Shown: positions 1 to 6,177, counted from the stretch's first letter. The stretch is DNA of 6,177 nt from UBA1351 sp964563505 (GCA_964563505.1 CAZLXW010000122.1:1-6177); one strand, 5' to 3'. Translations and numbers: made by a program. Notes: generated from the sequence alone by a model not told the origin.

Positions 1-1241
1 TAGAGCCTATTCGAATTGATATTTTATCTAAAGGTGGTGCAATATTTGTTTTTAGTTTATTTCTGATGCCCTATGTCATACTTATAAGCAAAGGTTTCTT
101 TGATAAATTACCCAAAACCATAGAGGAATCATCAAGACTATTAGGAAGAAATCAGACATCGACTTTTTTTAGAGTGATTTTACCTATGTCAAGAGGGTCG
201 TTAGTCGGTGGAATCGTACTTGTAATGTTGGAGGTGTTAAATGATTATGGATTAGTTCGTTATTTTGGTATTCCAACCTTTAGTACAGCTATTTATCAAA
301 CATGGTTTGGCATGAGTGATGTGGATGGTGCGGTTAGGTTAGCGGCTAGTCTCATGAGTATTGTCATTATTATATTATTGGTGGAGCAGTTTTTTAGAGG
401 TCGAGGACGTTTGAGTCAAGCCCGGGCGATATCAGACCGAGGTGTAAAAAAGAGTGCCTCAAAAATCTATAAAGCAGTGTTTTATGTGCTTACCTTTGTT
501 TACCTATTGTTTTCGTTGATTATTCCAATTACCCAATTAGCTTGGTGGAGTTCTATTGCTAAACAAACCAATGTTATGCGACGATTAGGCTCTATTCTAT
601 TTAATACCATAAGTGTTGGAGTTATTGTGACAGTTCTTGTGGTTGCCTGTGGTATTCTTATTGGAAACTTGAATAGGCTTAATCCGAGTATAGTGTCAAA
701 AATATATGCGCGAATTGTTATTTTAGGGTATTCAATTCCTGCGTCGATCATAGCAATCGGAGTCCTAGTTACTTTTATCTATGTGGATCGTAGTCTATCT
801 GGCCTATATGGTATTCTTGATGTCAAGAATTTATTTCTAACGAGCAGCAAGTTTATCCTTATCTTTGCTCTAACCATAAGGTTTATGGCCATTGGTTTCA
901 ATAGCATTGAATCCGGATTTAGCAAGATGGGCAAAAAATATTATGAAGCCAGTAAACTTTTGGGGCGTGGGGAGTGGTATACATTTAGGTATGTTGATTT
1001 TCCAATATTAAAGCCGGCAATTTTAAGTGCAGCTATTTTAGCCTTTGTTGACGTGTTAAAGGAGTTGCCTTTAACCCTAATACTCAGACCATTTAATTTT
1101 GATACATTGGCAACACGAGTATATACCTATGCTGGAGATGAGATGATTCATGAAGCCAGTGTCTATTCTCTGATTATTATTTGCGTGAGTGTTTTTGCAC
1201 TGATTTTGCTTAGTTTTATAAGAAAGGGGACCAAGATATGA
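1..1241 (+). CDS. fbpB: Ferric-iron ABC transporter permease, FbpB type, 5'-truncated by window edge
   Basis: Membrane permease of an iron(III)-type ABC importer; it forms the channel through which a binding protein delivers metal. The reading frame is open from base 3, 21 codons before the first ATG at 66, so the true start lies upstream and the ATG at 66 is internal. About 412 residues are visible. Two EAA cytoplasmic loops, which contact the ATPase, are seen: one from about 123 to 197 (EESSRLLGR...ILP) and one from about 945 to 1022 (EASKLLGRG...FPILKP). Two loops in one chain indicate the fused two-domain permease, usually a little over 500 residues, so roughly the first quarter is missing. 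Segments LNDYGLVRYFG...IYQTWFGM (about 237-320) and DVLKELPLTLILRPFNFDTLATRVY-like sequence (from 1050) are, from family knowledge, characteristic of FbpB/SfuB proteins. Many hydrophobic helices fill the rest. The last bases overlap the ATPase start (ATGA). The substrate is inferred as Fe(3+); another metal is possible. Confidence 0.85.
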   Translation, partial: EPIRIDILSKGGAIFVFSLFLMPYVILISKGFFDKLPKTIEESSRLLGRNQTSTFFRVILPMSRGSLVGGIVLVMLEVLNDYGLVRYFGIPTFSTAIYQTWFGMSDVDGAVRLAASLMSIVIIILLVEQFFRGRGRLSQARAISDRGVKKSASKIYKAVFYVLTFVYLLFSLIIPITQLAWWSSIAKQTNVMRRLGSILFNTISVGVIVTVLVVACGILIGNLNRLNPSIVSKIYARIVILGYSIPASIIAIGVLVTFIYVDRSLSGLYGILDVKNLFLTSSKFILIFALTIRFMAIGFNSIESGFSKMGKKYYEASKLLGRGEWYTFRYVDFPILKPAILSAAILAFVDVLKELPLTLILRPFNFDTLATRVYTYAGDEMIHEASVYSLIIICVSVFALILLSFIRKGTKI

Positions 1242-1900
1242 TCAAACTAAATAATATTTCCTTTCAGTATGATAATGCAAGTTCTGAAACATTGAAAAAT
1301 ATTAATTTAGAACTTACAAAGGGTGAAGTACTGGCAGTTGTTGGGCCGAGTGGAGGTGGAAAGTCAACCTTACTTCGCGTAATTGCAGGCCTTGAAAAAG
1401 CTAAAGCAGGTGAGATGTTTTTAGGAGACAAGTGTTTATTTGGCAAGAGAAGGTTTGTCAATCCGGAAAAACGAGGCATAGGCATGCTATTTCAAGATTA
1501 TGCACTGTTTCCGCATATGACGGTAGCGAAAAATATTGAATACGGACTTATAGGAATGAAGATCACCGAGAGAAAAAAACGAGTCGAAGAAGTCCTTGGT
1601 TTAGTCAATTTAGTAGAATATGAAAAAAGATATCCGCATGAATTAAGCGGTGGTCAACAGCAACGTGTTGCACTCGCTCGAGCTATTGCGCCAAGGCCAA
1701 AAATTTTATTGCTTGATGAACCCTTTAGCAATCTTGACACACATTTACTTCAAAGTGTTCGTGAAGAACTTTTTGCAATTATTCGACAGATTGGCATTAC
1801 AACCATAATGGTTACGCACAATCCTGAAGATGCTAGGACTCAAGCAGATCGGGTGATTCAGATTGTTGAGGGGGTCGCTTCTGAAAAAATAATAGAGTGA
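1238..1900 (+). CDS. fbpC: ABC transporter ATPase, iron(III) FbpC type, short form
   Basis: Cytoplasmic ATPase that powers the permease encoded just upstream. All nucleotide-binding motifs are present: Walker A GPSGGGKST (residues 36-44), Q-loop Gln86 in GMLFQDYALFPHMTV, signature LSGGQ (136-140), Walker B ILLLDEP (156-162), D-loop SNLD (164-167) and switch His194. The FQDYALFPHMTV stretch is typical of iron- and spermidine-type importers. The start at 1238 overlaps the permease stop by four bases (ATGA) and has AAAGGGGA seven bases upstream (1223-1230), so translation is probably coupled. At 220 residues the protein ends soon after the H-loop and lacks the C-terminal regulatory/TOBE region of the roughly 340-residue FbpC and PotA proteins. 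The stop is natural, not a frameshift visible here. ThiQ-type ATPases are also short, but the partner permease favours iron. Confidence 0.85.
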   Translation: MIKLNNISFQYDNASSETLKNINLELTKGEVLAVVGPSGGGKSTLLRVIAGLEKAKAGEMFLGDKCLFGKRRFVNPEKRGIGMLFQDYALFPHMTVAKNIEYGLIGMKITERKKRVEEVLGLVNLVEYEKRYPHELSGGQQQRVALARAIAPRPKILLLDEPFSNLDTHLLQSVREELFAIIRQIGITTIMVTHNPEDARTQADRVIQIVEGVASEKIIE

Positions 1901-1914
1901 ATATAAAAAATATC

Positions 1915-1944
1915 TTTACATACCCTAGGGGGGTATGGTATATT
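1915..1944 (+). promoter_or_regulatory. Promoter of csoR-copA
   Basis: A -35 box TTTACA (1915-1920) and a -10 box TATATT (1939-1944) are separated by 18 bases, and TGG just before the -10 (1936-1938) makes an extended -10. An A-rich stretch at about 1902-1913 could act as an UP element. The CsoR operator fills the spacer, so repressor binding would block RNA polymerase. The boxes are read by eye; the transcription start is not proven. TATTAA at 1941-1946 is a weaker alternative -10. Confidence 0.7.
1919..1937. promoter_or_regulatory. CsoR copper-responsive operator
   Basis: A perfect 7-bp inverted repeat, CATACCC (1919-1925) and GGGTATG (1931-1937), is separated by five bases (TAGGG). The GC-rich core stands out from the AT-rich surroundings. 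It closely resembles, from memory, the CsoR operator upstream of Bacillus subtilis copZA (TACCC...GGGGGTATGGTA). It sits immediately upstream of a csoR gene, between the -35 and -10 elements, which supports autoregulation and copper-induced release. Confidence 0.85.
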
Positions 1945-1964
1945 AAGGATAAGGAGGTGCAATT

Positions 1965-2261
1965 ATGAAACAGATTATAGAAAAGACTCCATCAGCACAA
2001 GCAATCAAAAATCAAAAATCGGTTATCGATCGTTTAAATAAAGTGGAAGGTCAGATTCGAGGAATTAAAAACATGATTGAACGAGAAAGCTATTGTGATG
2101 ACATTATTAATCAAATAGAAGCTTCGCGATCGGCACTCCACTCTGTTCAAATCATTTTACTCGAGAGCCATATAAAAAACTGTGTTGTCGATCAATTACA
2201 GCATGGTGAATTGGATGTTGTTGATGAAATTTTAAAAACATTCAAGAAATTGACGAAATAA
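1965..2261 (+). CDS. csoR: Copper-sensing transcriptional repressor CsoR
   Basis: Cytosolic all-helical repressor of the CsoR/RcnR family (98 residues, normal length). Family members bind DNA as the apo-protein and let go when Cu(+) binds. The Cu(+) ligand set is intact: Cys44, His69 and Cys73, with the same spacing (25 and 4 residues) as Cys36/His61/Cys65 of the Mycobacterium tuberculosis protein. Tyr43 precedes the first Cys, and Glu88 aligns with the second-shell Glu of known CsoR proteins. The family hallmark RLNKVEGQIRGI lies at residues 23-34. These ligands favour Cu(+) over the Ni/Co sensor RcnR, the formaldehyde sensor FrmR and the persulfide sensor CstR, which lacks the His. AAGGAGG (1951-1957), seven bases before the ATG, fixes the start. 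The gene lies 64 bases after the ATPase stop, directly behind a CsoR operator, and 23 bases before copA, so it probably represses itself and copA. Confidence 0.95.
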   Translation: MKQIIEKTPSAQAIKNQKSVIDRLNKVEGQIRGIKNMIERESYCDDIINQIEASRSALHSVQIILLESHIKNCVVDQLQHGELDVVDEILKTFKKLTK

Positions 2262-2284
2262 TATCATTTGAAAGGAGTTTTGAT

Positions 2285-4582
2285 ATGTCACAAACAAATA
2301 GTTTTAAACACATAAAATTTAAAGTAAATGGAATGTCATGTAGCAGTTGTTCCAATAATGTACAAAAGAAACTAAATGCATTAGACGGGATAATTAATGC
2401 AAATATAAGTATTGCTACTGAAAAAGGTCAAGTGGATTATGATAGCAACATAGTCGATGTTAAAACTATTTTATCCACAGTCGATAATTTAGGCTACGAA
2501 GCCATTTTAGATGAAGAAAAAAACACACATAAAGTAACATTAAAAATCAAAGGTATGAGCTGTACAGCTTGTGCAGGAACAATTGAAAAATCTTTAAATA
2601 ATATGGATGGTATTGTTACAGCAAATGTCAACTTTGCTGTTGAAAAGGCAACCATTGAATATGATGCTAAAAAAGTAAGGCTAATGGACCTACAGAAAAA
2701 AGTTGCTTCCTTAGGTTATGAGCTGGACTTAGAAGATGAAGATAATCTTGTTGACGAAGATGAAGTTAAAATGGACAAGGCAAAAAAAACAATGATATTT
2801 TCAAGTGTATTTACTGGCATCATTATGAGTCTCATGGTTATTCATATGTTTATATGGCCTATTCCTGGTTACTTGCCAATTATAGCTGTTTTGGGATTAC
2901 CGATTATTTTTGGAACCGGTTTACATGTCCATATAGGGAGTTGGAAAGCGCTAAAAAACAAGAGTCCGAATATGGATGTTTTAGTTACATTAGGATCTCT
3001 TCCACCCTATTTAATAGGTTTATTGGGTCTGTTTTTTCCAATTCAATCCTTTATTGAAATGGCAACAACAATTATGACCTTCCATTTAGTCGGGAAATAT
3101 TTGGAGGCACGCGCAAAAGGNNNNNNNNNNNNNNNNNNNNNNNNNNNNNNNNNNNNNNNNNNNNNNNNNNNNNNNNNNNNNNNNNNNNNNNNNNNNNNNN
3201 NNNNNNNNNNNNNNNNNNNNGTCAAAGTAACAAAAGTCGGAAAAGATACATTCCTATCTCAAGTTGTGAAAATGATGGAAGAATGTCAAGGATCCAAGGT
3301 TCCGATTCAAGAATTTGCAGATCGTATTACCGGATATTTTGTTCCGGCAATTATTATAATTACAATTGCTACATTTATTTCTTTCAATGTTTTTCCGGCC
3401 TTTCACTTGGGAATTATTGAGTGGGGAGCATCATTTTTACCTTGGGTTAATCCAGATCTTTCACCGCTTACATTAGCCTTTATAACATCTACGGCAGTAC
3501 TAGTTATCTCTTGTCCATGTGCACTGGGCCTAGGAACACCGACTGCTTTAATGGTAGGAAGTGGAATGGGTGCCGAAAATGGAATACTTATTAGAAACGG
3601 CGAAGCCATTCAAACATTCAAAGAAATCAATGCCATTGCTTTTGATAAAACAGGCACAATCACAAAAGGAAAACCGGAAGTAACAGATTTAATAACACTC
3701 AATGGATTTAGTGATGAAGAATTTCTTTATTATGCAGGAACGATAGAGAATGGTTCTGAACATCCACTAGCTCATGCCATTGTAGAAAAGGCAAAAAGTG
3801 AAAAAATGAAACTTGGTGAGCTTGTTGATTTTAAGGCAATTGTCGGCAAGGGCGTCAGTGGAATAATCGACGGAGAGATTGTTTTTGTTGGAACTAGAAA
3901 ATTGATGGTAGAAAATAACATTTCTTATGAAAAATATGAACAAGATTTGATTCGATTGGAAGAAGAAGCAAAGACAGCCATGTTACTTGCAAAAGGGAAT
4001 CAATTATTAGGTATTATCGCCGTTGCAGATCCAATCAAGGAAGATTCAATTAAGGCTATTAGAGCTTTAGAAGCGCTTGGTATTAAGACAGCGATGATCA
4101 CTGGTGATAATAAAAGAACAGCGGCTGCCATTGGAAAAAAAGTGGGAATTAGTCAAGTCATCGCAGAAGTTTTACCTGATGGCAAGGTTGAAGAAGTTGT
4201 CAAATTACAAAAAATGTATGGAACTGTTGCAATGGTAGGTGATGGCATCAATGATGCTCCGGCATTGAAACAAGCCAATGTAGGAATAGCCATTGGAACC
4301 GGAACAGATATTGCTATAGAAGCAGCAGATGTTACCTTAGTAAGAGGAGAGCTTAGTGGAATAATCTCAGCAATCAAACTATCTAGAGCGATATTTATCA
4401 AAATTAAGCAAAATTATTTCTGGGCTTGGTTTTATAATGCATTATTTATCCCTGTAGCTGCACTTGGTTTATTACATCCAATGCTAGGAGCTGCAGCGAT
4501 GGCCATAAGTTCATTGAATGTCGTTTATAATTCATTACGACTAAAAAAAGTAGATATTAGTTCAGGATATGCAGTTCAGTAG
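2285..4582 (+). CDS. copA: Cu(+)-exporting P1B-1-type ATPase CopA (contains assembly gap)
   Basis: Membrane pump that uses ATP to export Cu(+) from the cytosol. Two N-terminal heavy-metal-associated domains carry GMSCSSC (Cys19/Cys22) and GMSCTAC (Cys93/Cys96); an acidic linker (about 145-165) leads to the first membrane helix near residue 169. Helices 1-4 end at KYLEARAKG, where 100 Ns interrupt the gene. After the gap come helix 5, helix 6 with the CPC copper site (410-412 in window numbering), phosphorylation motif DKTGT (Asp454), SEHPLA (His493), TGDN (606-609) and GDGINDAP (652-659). Late helices contain YN and MAISS, the residues that mark Cu(+)-selective P1B-1 pumps. The window reading is 765 codons including unknown ones; the true protein is probably nearer 820. 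The actuator domain with its TGE motif is expected inside the gap and cannot be checked. AAAGGAG (2271-2277) sits seven bases before the ATG. It is co-transcribed with csoR, and the unit ends at the hairpin after 4620. Confidence 0.95.
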   Translation: MSQTNSFKHIKFKVNGMSCSSCSNNVQKKLNALDGIINANISIATEKGQVDYDSNIVDVKTILSTVDNLGYEAILDEEKNTHKVTLKIKGMSCTACAGTIEKSLNNMDGIVTANVNFAVEKATIEYDAKKVRLMDLQKKVASLGYELDLEDEDNLVDEDEVKMDKAKKTMIFSSVFTGIIMSLMVIHMFIWPIPGYLPIIAVLGLPIIFGTGLHVHIGSWKALKNKSPNMDVLVTLGSLPPYLIGLLGLFFPIQSFIEMATTIMTFHLVGKYLEARAKXXXXXXXXXXXXXXXXXXXXXXXXXXXXXXXXXXVKVTKVGKDTFLSQVVKMMEECQGSKVPIQEFADRITGYFVPAIIIITIATFISFNVFPAFHLGIIEWGASFLPWVNPDLSPLTLAFITSTAVLVISCPCALGLGTPTALMVGSGMGAENGILIRNGEAIQTFKEINAIAFDKTGTITKGKPEVTDLITLNGFSDEEFLYYAGTIENGSEHPLAHAIVEKAKSEKMKLGELVDFKAIVGKGVSGIIDGEIVFVGTRKLMVENNISYEKYEQDLIRLEEEAKTAMLLAKGNQLLGIIAVADPIKEDSIKAIRALEALGIKTAMITGDNKRTAAAIGKKVGISQVIAEVLPDGKVEEVVKLQKMYGTVAMVGDGINDAPALKQANVGIAIGTGTDIAIEAADVTLVRGELSGIISAIKLSRAIFIKIKQNYFWAWFYNALFIPVAALGLLHPMLGAAAMAISSLNVVYNSLRLKKVDISSGYAVQ
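3121..3220. other. Assembly gap (100 Ns) inside copA
   Basis: A run of exactly 100 Ns, a common placeholder for a gap of unknown size. It follows KYLEARAKG at the end of helix 4 and resumes at VKVTKVGKDT, the end of the actuator domain. In typical CopA proteins about 90 residues separate these points, but only about 33 codons fit here, so the real missing sequence is probably near 280 bases. The reading frame agrees on both sides, as it also would for 277 or 280 missing bases. Confidence 0.95.
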
Positions 4583-4619
4583 TCAGAAAAAGGGGTTGTC
4601 GGGAAATGAACAGTCTCTC

Positions 4620-4659
4620 AAAAAAATAGAGTAGTTCGAAAGAACTATTCTATTTTTTT
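4620..4659 (+). terminator. Rho-independent terminator after copA, probably bidirectional
   Basis: A long hairpin has arms 4620-4637 and 4642-4659 around a GAAA tetraloop (4638-4641) closed by a C-G pair. The pairing is unbroken over 18 bp, with one G-T wobble (4631/4648). Seven As on the left arm pair with seven Ts (4653-4659) on the right, so the T-tract follows a GC-containing core stem on either strand. It begins 38 bases after the copA stop and separates the copper-efflux unit from the oxidase gene. Confidence 0.9.
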
Positions 4660-4714
4660 GTGTTATAGGAAAAAGAGTTGGTCGGATAACCATAATTATG
4701 CCATATTCTAATTG

Positions 4715-4725
4715 TATAGTATAAT
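4715..4725 (+). promoter_or_regulatory. Probable -10 region of the multicopper oxidase promoter
   Basis: A perfect TATAAT lies at 4720-4725, about 50 bases before the oxidase ATG and after the terminator, so it is well placed to start a separate transcript. TATAGT at 4715-4720 overlaps it. At the 17-base spacing the upstream hexamer has no good match to TTGACA, which suggests either a weak promoter or one that needs an activator. No CsoR-type GC-rich repeat is seen between 4660 and 4774. Confidence 0.5.
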
Positions 4726-4774
4726 GTAAACAAGGAATATTACTTATGATTTATTTGAAGGGGAAGGTGAAATA

Positions 4775-6175
4775 ATGAAATATAAATTATTAATCGGTAT
4801 CATTAGTGGATTAGCAATCTTGACTATTGGCTATGTGATTTTAAATATGAACTATTTGCAAAACACATTTAAGAGTAATAAAATATTACCTATACCTGTT
4901 TTGTTAGAAGACAAAAATCCAGATACGAATATATCCGATTACTACATTATAGCGCAAGAGGGAAAAACGAATTTTATTGGAAACAAGCAAACCTTAACGA
5001 TGGGCTATAATGGTAGTTATTTAGGACCGGTTATTAAAGTCCGTAGAGGTGAAGAAGTCCGAATGCATGTAACAAATGAACTTAATGACAGCACATCCGT
5101 TCATTGGCATGGATTAGAATTGGAAGGTCCGGCAGATGGGGGTCCCCGTCAAGTCATTCCTGCAGGAGCAAAATGGGAACCCAGTTTCACTATAAATCAG
5201 CCGGCAGCTACATTATGGTTTCACCCACATGTCATTGGGACGGCAGCCATACAAGTCTACTATGGACTGGCAGGATTACTTATTGTTGAAGACGAAAACA
5301 CGGAGTCCCTTAATCTACCAAACGAATATGGAGTGAATGACATCCCTTTGATTCTACAAGATAGAAGTTTTAATGAAGATGGTTCCTTTATGTACATTGA
5401 TAATATGATGGATGGTGCCTTTGGTCAATATATCATGGTCAATGGGGCTATAACACCATTTTTAGAAGTAGAGCAAAGAAAAATGCGTTTTAGAATCCTT
5501 AATGGTGCCAACGCCCGAAACTTCAATATAGGACTTAGTGATAACAATGAATTTTATCAAATAGCTTCAGATGGAGGATTGCTTGAAAGACCGCTAGTCA
5601 ATGATTCCTTATTCATTTCACCCGGTGAAAGGGCAGAAATTATTATTGATTTTTCAAAATATAATGAAGGGGAAACAATCGAATTAGTCAGTGATAAGGA
5701 ATTAGTTATGACATTCAAAGTTGGTGCTAGTGTGACTGATCAAACGGAAATTCCTGAAATACTATCAACGATTGAAAGGCTTGATGAAAGTCAAGCAACA
5801 GGGATTAAAACCATTGAACTAGATGGAATGGGGCATATGGTGACATTAAATGGCAGAAAATTTGATATTAATCGAATTGACGATAATGTTAATTTTGGTG
5901 ATATTGAAATTTGGGAAATATCATCAAGTAGAGCAATGATGATGGGAAGTCAAGGACATCCATTTCATATACATGGTAGTCAATTTCAAGTACTTAGTCG
6001 AAACGGCAATGCACCAAATGCCAATGAGCAAGGATGGAAAGATACAGTCTATGTTGGCTCGGGAGAAACGGTTCGGATTATTGTCAAATTTAAATACAAA
6101 GGAATATTCATGTATCATTGTCATATTTTAGAACATGAAGAAGCTGGAATGATGGGACAACTAGAAGTTCAATAA
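4775..6175 (+). CDS. CueO-like multicopper oxidase (laccase family), membrane-anchored or secreted
   Basis: Three-cupredoxin-domain oxidase that in this family couples one-electron oxidation of Cu(+), Fe(2+) or phenols to reduction of O2 to water. All copper-ligand motifs are present: HWHG (His110, His112), WFHPH (His150, His152), HPFHIHG (His395, His398, His400) and HCHILEHEEAGMM (His448, Cys449, His450, His454, axial Met459). Similarity to CueO is visible in ILPIPVLLE, MGYNGSYLGP, DGGP, QPAATLWFHPH, LNGANARNFN and ASDGGLLERP. The protein is complete at 466 residues, about 50 shorter than E. coli CueO, and lacks the long Met/His-rich insertion before the third domain; only GMGHM (351-355) and MMM (388-390) remain nearby. 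The N-terminus (MKYKLL then a hydrophobic stretch to about residue 23) resembles a Sec signal or anchor, with no twin arginine, no lipobox Cys and no obvious AXA cleavage site. The start is supported by AAGGGGAAGGTGA (4758-4770). Placement after csoR-copA suggests a role in copper defence; iron oxidation is an alternative. Confidence 0.93.
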   Translation: MKYKLLIGIISGLAILTIGYVILNMNYLQNTFKSNKILPIPVLLEDKNPDTNISDYYIIAQEGKTNFIGNKQTLTMGYNGSYLGPVIKVRRGEEVRMHVTNELNDSTSVHWHGLELEGPADGGPRQVIPAGAKWEPSFTINQPAATLWFHPHVIGTAAIQVYYGLAGLLIVEDENTESLNLPNEYGVNDIPLILQDRSFNEDGSFMYIDNMMDGAFGQYIMVNGAITPFLEVEQRKMRFRILNGANARNFNIGLSDNNEFYQIASDGGLLERPLVNDSLFISPGERAEIIIDFSKYNEGETIELVSDKELVMTFKVGASVTDQTEIPEILSTIERLDESQATGIKTIELDGMGHMVTLNGRKFDINRIDDNVNFGDIEIWEISSSRAMMMGSQGHPFHIHGSQFQVLSRNGNAPNANEQGWKDTVYVGSGETVRIIVKFKYKGIFMYHCHILEHEEAGMMGQLEVQ

Positions 6176-6177
6176 AT

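Noticed and set aside
66..68. ATG at 66 as the start of the permease
   Set aside because: The frame is open to the window edge, the upstream codons are hydrophobic and membrane-like, there is no ribosome binding site, and the family is much longer at the N-terminus.
1902..1914. ATAT-A5-ATAT inverted repeat after the ATPase stop as a possible terminator
   Set aside because: The stem has only four A-T pairs and no following T-tract, too weak to terminate; it is more likely an A-rich promoter upstream element.
3403..3609. Reverse-strand open frames inside copA, the oxidase and the importer genes
   Set aside because: They lie opposite well-supported genes with conserved motifs, lack convincing ribosome binding sites and resemble no known family.
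4606..4629. A seven-codon reading frame (MNSLSKK) with a G-rich stretch upstream, resembling a leader peptide before the hairpin
   Set aside because: It is very short, has no regulatory codons, and the hairpin is adequately explained as the copA terminator. Chance is more likely.
5138..5147. GGGGGTCCCC, a GC-rich palindrome-like run that could look like a metal-regulator site
   Set aside because: It encodes part of the conserved DGGPR motif of the multicopper oxidase and lies well inside the coding region.
1..6177. CRISPR arrays, insertion sequences, tRNA or rRNA genes
   Set aside because: No regularly spaced repeats, transposase motifs, terminal inverted repeats or tRNA-like folds were seen by eye.

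Overview
The window is AT-rich, with AGA and A/T-ending codons, strong AAGGAGG-type ribosome binding sites and families typical of low-GC Gram-positive bacteria. This points to a member of the Bacillota (Clostridia or Bacilli); the sequence does not fix the genus. All five genes lie on the + strand. A run of exactly 100 Ns (3121-3220) marks a scaffold gap, so this is draft assembly.

The left part (1-1900) is the 3' end of a metal-uptake ABC operon. It holds a two-domain FbpB-type ferric-iron permease cut by the window edge and its ATPase, which overlaps it by four bases. The periplasmic-type binding protein expected in such operons is not in view and probably lies upstream.

The middle (about 1901-4660) is a copper-efflux unit. 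A promoter carries a CsoR-type inverted repeat (CATACCC-N5-GGGTATG) between its -35 and -10 elements. It is followed by the copper-sensing repressor csoR and the Cu(+) P1B-type ATPase copA, and closed by a strong hairpin terminator. The assembly gap removes most of the CopA actuator domain, including the site where the TGE motif should be. No copZ chaperone gene lies in this cluster.

The right part (4661-6177) holds a separate transcription unit: a complete CueO-like multicopper oxidase with all copper ligands, a hydrophobic N-terminal segment without a twin-arginine motif, and no long Met-rich insertion.

The likely working model is as follows. Excess cytosolic Cu(+) binds CsoR and releases the operator, CopA pumps Cu(+) out, and the surface oxidase oxidises exported Cu(+) (or Fe(2+)) to the less harmful form. 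This is a recognisable copper-homeostasis locus rather than a new system. The points worth following are the shape and export route of the oxidase, its separate promoter, its need for O2 if the host is an anaerobe, and the collapsed gap in copA.
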